Positions 26,705-39,687 are shown, numbered from the stretch's first letter. The stretch: DNA of 64,000 nt from Lingula anatina (GCF_001039355.2 NW_019774569.1:436984-500983); one strand, 5' to 3'. A program made the numbers and translations. The notes: generated by a model from the sequence alone, not told the origin.

Positions 26705-29374
26705 ATGGATAACAGTGAAGGTGCTACAGATGCCTCAGGACTGGGGGATTCTTTCTTACAGGACAGTTCATATCTCCAAGGTGCAGTCTCTTCCTATTTG
26801 TAAATTTATCTTTGCCACAGAAATATGATTACTTTTCAAATTGATGTTTATATTTTAGAGGATACTTGAACAACACTCTTTTGAAGAACTTTATGTTATG
26901 TGCAGAGTGCCTAATGCATTGTATTGTCATGTTTATTTAGACACAAATAAGCCTGTTTTGAAGTGAAATGTTTTGTGATAATGGACAATTGAGAAAGAAA
27001 TGCTAAAGGATTATTTTATGCCACGCAGGAGGAACTGATGCTGAGGACAGTCTAAGAGAAGACAAGGGAAGTGAGGAGCCTCTCAGAGAACAGGTTTGTC
27101 ACCTTAGCTTTTATTTTTACTGACAGGAGTTATGGTGAGGCTGATCAAATCACGTAAATCCAAGTGTATTATTTGGTTGAATACATGCAAACATGAGTTT
27201 ATCAGTAACAGTTTAAACCGTCTTTGAAATTCTCCAACAACTAGTAATTACCATACCCAGAATGTACTGACAAAGTGATTCTTGTTGCTCCTGTCAGTGA
27301 ATTTAAACACATACATTTTAGACTTGACTGACAGAATATACGCTTGCATGGTTCTGCACCAGTTCTGTGTGAATCACAAAATGTTATAAGATCAAATTGA
27401 TATTTAATATAGATAAATATTATTTCCTAATAGAAGCTTATTGTACAAACAGTATGTATATTTCTATTACAGGACAGGTTTCTGCCCATTGCCAATGTAG
27501 CAAGAATCATGAAGAAGGCCGTGCCAAAGATGGGGAAGGTACGTACAGATTTAACATAAGAAAAATCCTCTGCCTAATTGAATTCCAACTTAAATATTAG
27601 ATTTAAGTAATTTAAGAATTGTTGATTGTATTTTTACAAAATCTTTTTGCAAATGTTAAGTTGTTTTTAACTCGACATTTCGCAATATTTATATTTATTT
27701 GCAACTTGGTGCTTAGAGACCTTTTAGAATTGTAGGTGACTTCTTTGTCAGTTGTCAGCACACAAATAATACTCAGTGTAACCACCTGCTCTTCCAGATT
27801 GCCAAAGATGCCAAGGAGTGTGGCCAGGAGTGTGTGTCAGAATTTGTCAGCTTTATCACCAGCGAGTATCCTTGCCATTAAACAATGTGTGATGTTAAAG
27901 AATTTCATGTCTGTGGGGTATTATAGTTTTTGATGCAGTTTTTAAAAAGTGACAATTTTTTTTTCTGGAGCCTGCAAAATTTTCAGTTTGTGTTTTAAGT
28001 TGATATGTACAGCCTTGATTACCTAAACTGCACAAATAATTTACAACTACTACTTTGACAATGAGAAAATTATAAATATATAATAATATGTATTTATGTT
28101 CTTCCCCATACCATATCATATTTCCCTAACCTCATATCTCAGAGCCAGCGAGCGCTGTCATCAGGAAAAGCGAAAGACGATCAATGGGGAGGATATTCTG
28201 TTTGCCATGTCAACTCTTGGTTTTGATAATTATGTAGAACCTCTGAAGATATATCTACAGAAATTTAGAGAGGTAAATATTCCCATAAAACTTCCTGCAT
28301 ATGTTTAAGATAATGCTACAAAATTTACACAATATCAAATTTTGGTGTGTAGAACTCTGTTATTGATACATTTTACATATGGAAACGAGAAAGGCTGAGT
28401 AAATATAGTTGAATTGAAAAAACAGCTGAGGCTTTGTTTAAAATATTGATGTTGATGTTGTTGAGAAATTAATGAGCACTAGTTGATATATATGGCTGTA
28501 CTTGTGAGCAGGTTTATAAAAATGTCAGAAAATATAATGTTCTGTGTGTTCACTGTGTGCTCCAGGCCAGTAAGGGAGAGAAGGGGATGGGCAGTGGTCT
28601 AGACAGTGATACAAGTGGAGTGTTAGAACTCACAGGAGATGAATCTCTAGGTAAAGTTATCAGACTGAGAGATTAAACTGCGTGTTTTCCATTGCTGTGC
28701 ATTGTGTGTTTGTAAACAAGTAAATGCTTTATTATGCTCATCATAACATATTTTTTGTTAAGTTGTGATACAAATTTTGATTAGGCTTAAGTTACCAAAA
28801 TTTTTGAGCAGTCATTTGTGCCAGAATGAGTCAGAAATGCAATATAAAACAAGATGGTAATCTAGATGTATATTTGCATGTTTCATCAGAATCTTCCTGA
28901 TAGTATTAACTTAAGTTAGCCTATAGCAGTTGATTAAAACTGAAATATCTCCCATTTTCCAGCACAAACCATTTTAACTAGCAATGTGCTGACCTCTGAC
29001 CTTGCTGGTCAACCAAACGTCATCTATTCTGGGGGCTACTCAAATCAGGTAGGTGGAGACGATGTCAACCATGACACTTCACATTGATAGTGTGATATAT
29101 TGCACAATAGGATGGTCTTTGGTTTTTGTTGTTCCTTGAAATTTAACGACAACAAATTATGCACAGAATTGTGCCAAAAACTGTTGTTCTTTGTTATTGT
29201 CACATTTAATGCAAATTCCTAACCAAACTGAAAATGGCTTTACAGCAATGGCCAAAGACTCCGCTAGGTTTAAGTGTACTTGATTGTGAGAACTCCCATT
29301 TACATAATTTATTGAATGAAGTTGTTGGTATTTTTAAATCCATTTCTTTGTACTTGCAGATATCATTCACGTGA
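26705..29374 (+). CDS. NFYB: NFYB, nuclear transcription factor Y subunit beta (complete, right copy)
   Basis: NF-YB pairs with NF-YC through a histone fold and, with NF-YA, binds CCAAT boxes. Eight coding exons: 26705-26780, 27029-27093, 27473-27538, 27798-27865, 28143-28272, 28566-28650, 28963-29048 and 29360-29374, encoding 196 aa (human 207). The histone fold is spelled by [58 protein letters not shown] and [18 protein letters not shown], nearly identical to vertebrates. The C-terminal activation region is shorter and diverged and ends ISFT. The donor of exon 4 (agcga|gtatcc) is fixed by the conserved Glu across the junction. AATAAA at 30095-30100 is a likely poly(A) signal. Confidence 0.96.
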
Positions 29375-31062
29375 TGACAGGCAGGGAATCCTGACCAATA
29401 TTACAGCAACCATTCAGTAGACGGTGGGAACATGTCTTGTAGAGGAGGGGACATTTCAGGGTTTTCTTTCTCTGCATGGTACCATGTGTACAGTTCTAGA
29501 TGACTAAATCTCAAGGACAGTGGCAGCTGATAGGCAGCTCTTGTTTTGTCAGAACTGAATAAGATAATTTGAGAGCACTGTTGGCCATATTGTAGTGCTG
29601 TACTCTTGGTGGTAGTCTTATACAGTAGACTAAATTATGTCTTGTAGACTACCATCAGTGAAAGCAATGACTAATTGTACCACACGATCATGTGACTGAA
29701 TATGAATAGTTCCTACCTGAGAATGTGTATTTAATTTTATATTTACTAGTAACATATGGTTCTTTGTGTATTGTAATCTACATCTCAGAGTATGGCAATG
29801 TAGCACAAAAATGCCACAAAAATAGGATCTTGTTTACCTTTATGAATCTATAGGAAACTCCATTCAGGAAGCTCCATTCAGTGGGAATGGGTATCAGTAC
29901 GTTTTGAGGCAGTTTGTTGTATGGGAAGAGCATGTCGGTGACATGGTGATAAAATCAAACGGAAGACCTGACTTCAAGGTAGACAGGGATTTTGTAATTT
30001 TTTTGGACACCAGCATAGCTGTTTAAAACTAGTTGTTTTATATCTTTGTCTATTAAAATATTTGTCACTTTGACAAGAAATGAAATATGAAGTTAATAAA
30101 AAGTGTGTAATTTGATATCTCCCTTGGTGTGAGTTGCTTAGGCCAAAGAATGGCATTTAAAATGTGCTGTGGGAAATAAGACAAATGATCCTACTAGTAA
30201 ATAATTTTATTCAATATAAAAAGTGTATACTGTCCCCAAATACGTTAAAAAAGACTTCTGCTCCATTCTATTTCTTAAAAAAATATTTTAATGTTAAAAA
30301 ATAATTATAAAATTTTGTTACATCAATATTTTATAATTATGTTCATAAGCACGGTATTGAATTTTATGTAACATTTCTAGAAGAGGTTAATTGATGAAAA
30401 AATAAATTCCAAACTGAACTGTTTTATCCTGTACTTCCACAAACAATATTACAACAGCCATGCTAGGAAATTCTAAAAATAAAGTTCTATTGATCTCTCA
30501 CTCTTGAGGTGGTAATATAATAAACAAATAAATACACAAATAAAATAAATACTGCCCACATAATAGAATTTGCTCTACTTATGAATGGTCAAAGGTTTTG
30601 TTATTTGTTTACCAACAAAGAGAGCACCAAAAAGAGCATGGCTTTTACTGAGGCATTATAAACCATTGGTTATAGTAGAATTACTGGGCCAGTTGCTCCA
30701 GGCCTGGCATAGGCAACGGGTCACATTTTACTCCAGACTGTAGATAGTACAAAGACAAAACAGTCAACAGGTTTTGGACATTTGGAAACAAGTGCTGCTA
30801 CAGACACCTTCCCTTGCACCTACCCAGTATGGACAGAAAGGCTGGTGAGAGGAAGAAAAAACAAGGTAAAAGGAAAGACCGGAGCTCCCCAAAACGGACC
30901 TTTTAGAAGAAATTATAGAGTGGGAGAAATGTGTTTTGTGCGAAAGTTGGGTGTATAAGATTTGTACAGAAGGTACTTTTCTGGACATCTTTTGGTGCAC
31001 AAATTGCTGGAAGTCCATTGACTGTATATCCATGGAACAGATTGTCAGTGAAAAGCAGCCGC
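29375..31062. other. NFYB 3'UTR then non-coding DNA
   Basis: 29375-30120 is probably NFYB 3'UTR ending after AATAAA at 30095-30100. No conserved coding sequence seen from there to the assembly gap. Confidence 0.55.
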
Positions 31063-31334
31063 NNNNNNNNNNNNNNNNNNNNNNNNNNNNNNNNNNNNNN
31101 NNNNNNNNNNNNNNNNNNNNNNNNNNNNNNNNNNNNNNNNNNNNNNNNNNNNNNNNNNNNNNNNNNNNNNNNNNNNNNNNNNNNNNNNNNNNNNNNNNNN
31201 NNNNNNNNNNNNNNNNNNNNNNNNNNNNNNNNNNNNNNNNNNNNNNNNNNNNNNNNNNNNNNNNNNNNNNNNNNNNNNNNNNNNNNNNNNNNNNNNNNNN
31301 NNNNNNNNNNNNNNNNNNNNNNNNNNNNNNNNNN
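31063..31334. other. Assembly gap (272 n)
   Basis: Run of n. Open frames crossing it are meaningless. Confidence 0.99.
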
Positions 31335-32170
31335 AGTCATGACCAAATTGGACAAAACGTCATACCACATTAAAAAAATAATCAGTTAATAAAAAAAGTA
31401 ATTATGAAAGGATGAGAGAGATGAAAACTAAAGTCAAGACTGAAGACACCAGTACATCAGAACCACAATCTTGATCCACAGTAATTGGACTGAGAGCAGA
31501 GACCTTGAAAAAGTTATGTTTAAGACATCCAATTGCACTGCACTATCCCAAGAAGGCAAAGTGCATATTTTCATGTGGCTTATAAGAACTCTCAACCACT
31601 GAGATAAAAGAACATCCTCATAACTTCATCCATCTATCAAATGGTCTGACAAACAATGTCAAGAATTTCACCATAATGTAATTCCCAAGAAACTCTGCAC
31701 ACATAATAAATTTTCAACAAATCTGCTAAAATACCCTGAAATAAATGTATCATACATAGGGAATGATCTTTAAAGTACTGAAGCAGTGTTCACGAACCTG
31801 CAAACTGTCTCAGCCATACCAATTACAAGACTATGTACATTCTGTGCGGTAAAGTCCTTGTGTAGACTTCAATTTTTTTAGTATCATAAGAGCATATTGT
31901 AATCCTTCAGTCAACAAATTTTGAGGATGTGAAGTTGGTGTTTGTGGTCATGAACAAAATTACAGCCATTCCATGTGGTGAGTTTTGTTCAGTTGGCTAT
32001 TCACTAACATGTGGCCACAAAGGGGCTACACTGTACTGTTCAGGGTGGCAGACATTGTCTCAAGCAGGGTCAAGGAGGACAAAACAGCCAGTCTCCTTGG
32101 TGTGTGAGTGGCTGCAACCTCAAGGGGTCTCTGTAAATCCATCACTGTTGTCTCATATTCCTATAAAGAA
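31335..32170. other. No gene recognised
   Basis: No conserved protein seen between the assembly gap and the integrase fragment. The 5' exons of the pseudogene that follows (the part that should hold its N-terminal domain) were looked for here and not found; the gap may hide them. Confidence 0.4.
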
Positions 32171-32189
32171 GAGTGTAAGCAGCATACAG

Positions 32190-32487
32190 ATGACACCAGA
32201 TGAATACAAGAGGACCAAGGAGCATCTCAAGGAGAGGTTTTATTGGTATGGCATGGGCCGTGATATTCATAACTTTGTCTTAGATTGCTCAAGGTGCAAC
32301 CAGAGCAAAAAAATCAACAAGACGGGGAAAAGTCCCTCTCAAGGAATTTCAGGCGGGTGCTCCGAGGGAAAGAGTACATCTAGATTTTCTTGGACCTTTA
32401 CCAAAAACTAGCAGAGGACATGAGTATATCTTGATGATGGTTGCCCAGTTTACAAAGTGGGTTGAATGCATTCCTTTAATGCATTCC
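32190..32487 (+). mobile_element. Degenerate Ty3/gypsy integrase fragment
   Basis: The frame reads LKERFYWYGMGRDIHNFVLD followed by CSRCNQSK, the zinc-binding (HHCC) end of an LTR-retrotransposon integrase. After a frame change it continues with the start of the integrase core (VHLDFLGPLPKT, EYILMMVAQFTKWVECIP). The first His pair and the rest of the core are missing. An old, truncated piece whose right edge abuts the DUF6729-type exon near 32490. Confidence 0.75.
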
Positions 32488-33749
32488 AGCGGACAAGGGC
32501 CACCAGTATGCCACCAATTTCTTGGACTTAAAGAAAGCAGCAGAGGACTTGGCATATGTAACAATGCCAGAGTTTTTAGATCCACCACCTTTAATGGATA
32601 TCCCACGACACTGCTGGTTTATGAAAGTGAACCAACTGGATGTCATCTCAAGACTGGACTATGAACTAGCCGAACTCACATCTACAACTGGGGATATTCT
32701 CAAAATTGACTCCACAAAAAAAATAAAAATAAGCTTGCAGGTGAGCTAGCAGTTCATGGACGTACATCAATTCTTCTCTTTTTCAGTGTGATATTATTTA
32801 AAATAAAATTTATGATGGTGGGCTTCAGTTTTAAGATGGACTTCAGTCAAGCAAAGGTGATTTTGTGATGCCATGAATGATGCTAAAACAAAACAAAACC
32901 ATGTTTTGTTGAGAAATGTTTTAAGCTAAGTTAAGCTTAACACCAAAGAAAAAATTATAGGAAAATTACTCCAGCATTAGACTTTCATAACAGTATTAGT
33001 ATGTAATCTTATTATTATGTATTGCCAATCAACAAACACTTTCTCCTCTATATTGTGTCATAATCTGACTTTACAGGTGCTAGCAGAGGCATTGCAATGT
33101 GGGCCATGAATATTGGAAACGAGCACGGTCAGGTGCTTATGTCTGTGCTCACTGATGGAGAGGGGGAAGGCCTGAGGAACATGGTGGACGGTTTTGTCAC
33201 CAGGTACAGGGATGCTGGTATACCACCTCCCAAAGTTTTGTACACAGACAGAGACTGCTGTGGTAGACAGTGCATCAGCCAGTATTTCAGCTCCTGGCCA
33301 TTCCTTCATGTAAAGTATGTAGTTTGTAGCAGATTACATTGTTTTAAAGTACATAATGATACATAATGAATTGTGTTGTGATAACACATTAGCACAAAAT
33401 TGTTAAATTGGAATAAGGTCTTTTGTATAGGGTAAATTATTTAAACCCTAATATCTGATGGGGGAAATAACAGCAATTGCTCACTTTCCCCCTAATTTAT
33501 AGGAGTTTGTACAATACAATGTTGTATTCTACCATTACCATTTCAGACTTGACTTATGGCACTTTATGTGCTGATTCCCAAATGGATGCACTACAGACAA
33601 ACAGTCCTTTTATGGCAAAGCTCAGTAGTTGCATATTTAAGATAGATTAAGGTGACTATGCACTGCTGAGAAGGGCCAAAAGAGCAGAACTTGTACAGCA
33701 AGGGTTTTTGAGCCCATCAGACAGTGATGTAGAGCCACATATAACTTCG

Positions 33750-34560
33750 TGTTATAGTGAGGAATTACGTCAGCAGTGTGGAGCTTTCGAACATTTATTC
33801 CCTCACTATAACAAGTGGTGGGGGAAAAAAGTCGATCCCCGCTCTACATAAGCAAGTGGAACGGTGATACAGTTATGGTGATGACGGCAGCAAGAGCGTA
33901 GACACCGAAGGGTTTACACCATCCACCAAGGGGCAAACATCGTCAGTGCCCCAGCGCAGAGGAAATTGAGTATGCTAGGTACTGAAAATAGCCATAAGTC
34001 ATTACTGCCAGCAACAATTAACAACTGAAAAGAAAAGCTGAAGATGTCAGATTTATCTTTAACGCCAGAAAAGTTTTCTGGTCACGAAAATGAAGATGTC
34101 GAAAGGTGGTTAAAGCACTTTGAAAACTATACGCAGTATAAAAAATTAGAAGAAGCACAAATCACCGCCTTGTTTCCTCTGTTGCTAACTCAAATAGTGA
34201 GTCATTACCAACTACAGTGCAGAAAAACTGGGAATTGCTCGTCCACGAGTTTTGTGCACAGTACCAACTGAGAGACGGAGAAACGTGGAGTGAAAGCTTC
34301 AGAATTTTTTAGATGTCATCAGCTGCTAGAAGAACCTGTACAGAATTACATTACAGCAATACGTCATGACGGCAAACTTGCGTGATTAGATGAGGGAACT
34401 GCCCTTACAGTGGTTATGAATGGGTTACTCCCCGAAATCTGTCCATTTGTAGTGCAGAGAGAGCCCTCTGATTTTGATTCGCTGATGCACCACAAAAAAC
34501 GCTGTTTAGCCGACCAAAAGAAGCCAACAAATAGACATTTTGCATAGCTCAATTAGTGAT
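33750..34560 (+). mobile_element. Remnant Ty3/gypsy-type element: short LTR piece and gag
   Basis: TGTTATAGTGAGG ... CCTCACTATAACA (33750-33813) has the TG...CA ends of an LTR but is only 64 bp long, so it is probably internally deleted. TGGTGGGGG two bases later (33816) is in the position of a tRNA primer-binding site. The gag-like reading follows from 34044 (SLTPEKFSGHENEDVERWLK, YTQYKKLEEAQITALFPLLL), then breaks into other frames with stops. No pol follows. It interrupts the DUF6729-type pseudogene after its third recognisable exon. Confidence 0.65.
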
Positions 34561-34689
34561 GCCATACGTACCAGCACATAGTCAGCGAGCCATATGTTAC
34601 AAAATCTAAAGATGACCAGTTATGAAACTTTGCATCCCCCGAGAGCGAGCCCAGTTGCGTCTCCAAAAAGGTTCACACCCAGTGCTGAA

Positions 34690-34948
34690 GAATCACATCC
34701 CCAGGATTTGAGGATGCTGAGCAGCTGGCCCTACTTGTGCAAGAAGAAGCTACTGTAATGCCTCAGCGATAAAGAATGCAGGCAAATGATGAGTGAGGGT
34801 AAATTTTACCTTAGTTTTCATCATTCACTTGACTTTTATGCAATATTTCAACATTTCATATACACTTCTGACACTTAGAATATGAAAAGCAATGCATCGC
34901 TAACTTTATGAACAAAAGTGGAAGGAAGATTGTGTGATTATGCCGATT

Positions 34949-34996
<48 letters not shown>

Positions 34997-36483
34997 AATC
35001 AGCATAATCCTCTAACTGAAAGCTTTGCCCTTGCTCTTGTGAATAGATGACAAGTTGTAATGTGTACTTAGTGATTCGTATTGCATATTAAGTATGCATG
35101 TGTTCAGCTTTTACCACATTTTGTGTATTTAACTTTATAGGCATATTCAGGCAAAAAGTTTTTTTTATATTTAATCCAGATCTTTTAAAGGAAATGCTTT
35201 CGTTAAATTGTAAAGATTAAAATAATTTATATTTATTCTCTTGTATTTTGAGATTGAAGCATGTTAATTAATAAGTGCTTGTTAAAAATAAATGATTGCC
35301 TTATTATTTTCAGGTTGTTGGACCTGATAACGTGCCCGGGTATGACAAGGTACTGCAGCTTGCCGAGTTCCTGGTAGAACTGCGTGACGTGCAAGTGCTT
35401 AGCTTGAACCAGACTGAACGGATTTCCTACCTGTGGTAACAATTGTCTGACTTTGACAAAAAGAGGATGGTCTTCCCCCAGAGGTTTACAAAGAAGCCAT
35501 GGTCAGGAAAGTTTGGCTGGAGGGGGAAGAATGTCGTGCAAGGCGTGGAGAACATCACTAAGTAAGTACAAACACAAAGAAAATATAGAGACACTAAGTA
35601 CCATTTTAGTTTCAATATTATCTATTTGTGTTTACCATACACCCGTATGTCAATTGACATTCAAATAGCCCAGCTACTGTAATGTACTGCTAGAGTAATG
35701 GTTTACTAAAAAGGATCTTTACAACTGTAGCAAAAATTCACTGTATTTCATTATAAATTAGACATAAATTACTGCATGTAGCCTGAATGCTCATATCTGT
35801 AAATTTTCACTAGTTAATCTCATTTTTTCAAGGTGAAAGCATTGGAATATAACCTTTCATTGTCAATTTATTATCCGTAATCCTTTCTATTTGCCATGTT
35901 TCAGAGTCTTGGGCCAAATCAAGGCCCAGCACAGTGACCAAACTGCAACAGATATACTGAGGCCATTTGTGAAAAGCTGCTGAATGTTTATCCAGGTGAT
36001 CAAAAGCGGAATGGCCGGGTTTGGACAAGATGGCGTCTTGTCCTTGGGGCCTACCACAACATCAGGTAGGTGGTCCTCAAGTCCCAAAAAGCAATGCAAG
36101 GCATAGACATCCAACTCCCCTTGCTCAACAAGAAAACCCTGCTACAATGGGAAGTATAAAACATTTTTCCCTTTGAACTCATCAGAGAAAATGATTTTTG
36201 ACTTTGTCTTTAAATCAATATCAAATGAAAAACATTTTTTGTCTTTTAATGCATCAAATGGAATTACTTCAAAACTTTGACATTGAATAAAAATCAAAGG
36301 AAGACCATTTTTGTCACTTTAATGCATGAGATAAAATTACTTTAAGACTTTGCCAATGAATACAAATCAAAGAAATGCTATTAAATTCTTTTAAAACTTA
36401 AGCTTGCAAGTAATCAACTTGTTTTTGCGATAAGAGCCGTTTTAATGTGGGCATTTCGCTGTATATTAAAGATAATCTTTGAT
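34690..36483 (+). pseudogene. Out-of-order duplicate of late DUF6729-type exons (copy 1)
   Basis: Corresponds to 37812-38050 plus 43578-44970 of the main copy: an eroded GFEDAEQL exon, an (AT)n block, then exon 35314-35561 (VVGPDNVPGYDKVLQLAEFL, KRMVFPQRFTKKPWSGKF) and an eroded exon 35904-36160. It has its own stop, TAA at 35437-35439 (ctgtggTAA, where the main copy has tca), while the main copy's stop in the same exon is here GAA. Homology ends near 36483. It lies upstream of exons that should precede it, so it is a duplication, not part of the transcript order. Confidence 0.75.
34936..35009. repeat. (AT)22 block flanked by 15-bp inverted arms
   Basis: GATTATGCCGATTTG (34936-34950), then (at)n 34951-34994, then CAAATCAGCATAATC (34995-35009), the arms differing at one position. 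The whole block could extrude as a cruciform. The sister copy at 38441 has the AT run and the right-hand text but lacks the left arm. Confidence 0.85.
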
Positions 36484-38434
36484 GCATTGTTCATTGTGTT
36501 ATTATATCTCAACATTATGAATTTTTTTGAGATAAGAAAAAAATTGACTTCAGAATGAGAACAATAACAAAAAGTTTCAAGTGTCAAGCAAGTAATGATT
36601 TTGTGATTCACACCTTCACAGGTAAATAAACATTTCCTAGTTGGACTTTTTATAGTCAATTAATTGACCTAATGTAAACAATACTTTTTCAGGACTGGAT
36701 AGCAGTGGTGTACCACTAATAGAAACAACTAAGATGGCTGAAATCTGGGCCAAGCAAAAGACACATGTTTCATGTCTCCAGGATCCCCCTGGTGTGAAAC
36801 TATATGTCAAGGTCAACACCATCAAGAAAGGAGGTGTAGAGCTGCCTGTGTAAAAATGTGCCAGAGGATCTACTTCTCTTGAAAACTTTCATCTGCACAT
36901 GGCCAGATTCATTCCAGGTATGGAAATCAAAGTCTTTAATTGAAACATTGCGACCATGTTGAATATAACTTTTGAAATTTTGTGTACCCTGCAACTGAGA
37001 ATAATGTGTGAACAGTGACGCAAAAATCATAACAAATCACACGAAAAAATAAGGATTTTTTACAATTTTCCAGCAATATAGAAATATTAATCATATTTGT
37101 ATATGTTGATTATCAAAGCAATAATATGTTGTAAACTAGTAAGTAATCATATGTAATGCTCATTTACTCAATCATTTAATTATTTTTTTGGTAGGATCAC
37201 TTGGGAAAGATACAAATTTCCAGGTGTACCTCCTGGATGGTTTATTCCAATGGAATGCGGATAGGTCTGCTGATGCGGTCACCTCTGACCACCAGGGCAC
37301 CGTTCACCCAAGAACATACAGTGGGCCATTAAAGCGAAATATTAATCAGCTGTGGGAGGAAGTCTGTGGACGACCATTTTTTGAAAAATACAAGCCACCT
37401 GCAAAATACACAGGTTTGTAAAAATAGTCTGGATATATATGTATATATATTATTAATTTCAGTCCCTCTCTTTTACATTATTTATTAGTGTTTATCATCA
37501 TCAGCTCGGTTTTCTTCATGTTGATCTCGAGTCCCGTTTGTGCTGACTTGGTTGAAAAGGTCCCTATTCATATTGCCCTTAGCTAAATCGCCATTCCTAA
37601 GTTGTTAAAGTGCCTAAGTTGACTTACAATTTTTGGTGGTGAAAATGTTGACTTATGCAAGGTTTACTGTATTTATAGGTGAGCTTGTTGGCATTCAGTA
37701 CTTATACAGCCAGGCAGGAAAGGAATTTCCCAGTTTTGGTGAAACAATAGAACAGCTGATACAAGATGATGAAATGGATACAGAAGTTGAAACCGAAGTG
37801 GAAAATGAGGATGAAGGATTTGAGGATGCTGAGCAGCTGCCCGTACTTGTGCAAGAAGAAGCTACTGTAATGCCTCAGCCTCGGCAAATTCTTCACATCC
37901 CCAGTGATAAAGAATATAGGCAAATGATCAGTGAAGGTAAATTTTACCTTAGTTTTCATCATTCACTTGACTTTTATGCTATATTTCAACATTTCATATA
38001 CACTTCCGACACTAAGAATATGAAAAGCAATGCATCGCTAATTTTATGAACAGAAGTGGAAGGAAGATTGTGCGACTGTTGTTTAAAGACCTTGTAATTA
38101 TCTTAGGAGATTCAGTGTTTTAACGTCTTCAGGATTAAATGTTTATACACTTTTGAGTCATACATTTTGATGATCAGAAAACTTTTCTATAATTTCATCC
38201 ATATAATCATGTATTCTTGGATGCTTTTATATGAATCACTGCAGTGTGAACATAAATAATTGTAGTGCCTCTCTTAAACATTACTCAATATAGATCCAGA
38301 TGATGTGCTGCCTATACCCATGCCCTCTATGGACACCATGCCAGAAGTGCCAGCTATAGTACCATCTCTAAGTGACAGTGCAACACCCTCTTTGGTAGAC
38401 AGCACTTTGGTAGAGAGTAGCAGTGAAGTAAGTG

Positions 38435-38440
<6 letters not shown>

Positions 38441-38489
<49 letters not shown>
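38441..38489. repeat. (TA)n microsatellite directly after a splice donor
   Basis: The AT run starts 13 bp after the donor gtaagt at 38428. The downstream text (aatcctctaattgaaagctttgccc) matches that after the AT run at 34994. Confidence 0.95.
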
Positions 38490-38490
<1 letters not shown>

Positions 38491-38740
38491 CCTCTAATTG
38501 AAAGCTTTGCCCTTGCTCTTGTGAATAGATGACAAGTTGTAAAGTGTACTTAGTGATTCGTATTCTACTGCCAATCAGGATCACACGAGATTAGGCGAGA
38601 TTGCGTAGTGATACCAAAAGTCAATGCGTAGCTGACCTATTTTTCGAGTCAGAAGTATTTTTCACAGGATGAAGAGGTTTTACGAAAAATTGAAGATTAG
38701 TTTGTGCTTAGTGTGCCAGTATTGCATGCGTGCAGTACAA

Positions 38741-39687
38741 GTGGTACTAAACGTTTTAATACGATAACTGAACGGCTCCAGTGCATGCGTGCACGGAATA
38801 TCGCCAACTGAACTATGGCTGTTGAGACAGTAAAATGTTCAGACTTAACATCCGCTAGGTTGTTGGACCTGATAATGTGCCTAGGTATGACAAGGTACAA
38901 GTGGTACTAAACGTTTTAATACGATAACTGAACGGCTCCAGTGCATGCGTGCACGGAATATCGCCAACTGAACTATGGCTGTTGAGACAGTAAAATGTTC
39001 AGACTTAACATCCGCTAGGTTGTTGGACCTGATAATGTGCCTAGGTATGACAAGGTACAAGTGGTACTAAACGTTTTAATACGATAACTGAACGGCTCCA
39101 GTGCATGCGTGCACGGAATATCGCCAACTGAACTATGGCTGTTGAGACAGTAAAATGTTCAGACTTAACATCCGCTAGGTTGTTGGACCTGATAATGTGC
39201 CTAGGTATGACAAGGTACAAGTGGTACTAAACGTTTTAATACGATAACTGAACGGCTCCAGTGCATGCGTGCACGGAATATCGCCAACTGAACTATGGCT
39301 GTTGAGACAGTAAAATGTTCAGACTTAACATCCGCTAGGTTGTTGGACCTGATAATGTGCCTAGGTATGACAAGGTACAAGTGGTACTAAACGTTTTAAT
39401 ACGATAACTGAACGGCTCCAGTGCATGCGTGCACGGAATATCGCCAACTGAACTATGGCTGTTGAGACAGTAAAATGTTCAGACTTAACATCCGCTAGGT
39501 TGTTGGACCTGATAATGTGCCTAGGTATGACAAGGTACAAGTGGTACTAAACGTTTTAATACGATAACTGAACGGCTCCAGTGCATGCGTGCACGGAATA
39601 TCGCCAACTGAACTATGGCTGTTGAGACAGTAAAATGTTCAGACTTAACATCCGCTAGGTTGTTGGACCTGATAATGTGCCTAGGTA
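38741..39687. repeat. 160-bp tandem array, six units, each carrying an exon start
   Basis: GTGGTACTAAACG starts at 38741, 38901, 39061, 39221, 39381 and 39541: an exact 160-bp period with no difference seen between units. Each unit ends with AG|GTTGTTGGACCTGATAATGTG, the acceptor and first ~35 bp of the pseudogene exon seen whole at 35314. Unit junctions read aaggtac|aagtggtac; both parent sites contain GTAC, so microhomology may have seeded the duplication. The last unit is cut by the DNA transposon at 39689. Confidence 0.95.

Noticed and set aside
20815-27453. True tandem duplication giving two UBL4A and two NFYB genes
   Set aside because: Each gene is whole in only one copy and the break is exactly at a contig join; allelic overlap explains it better.
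30903-31389. Open frames of about 150 codons around 31 kb
   Set aside because: They run through the 272-n assembly gap.
38741-39687. CRISPR-like array
   Set aside because: Units are identical over the full 160 bp with no spacers, in animal DNA; it is a plain tandem duplication.
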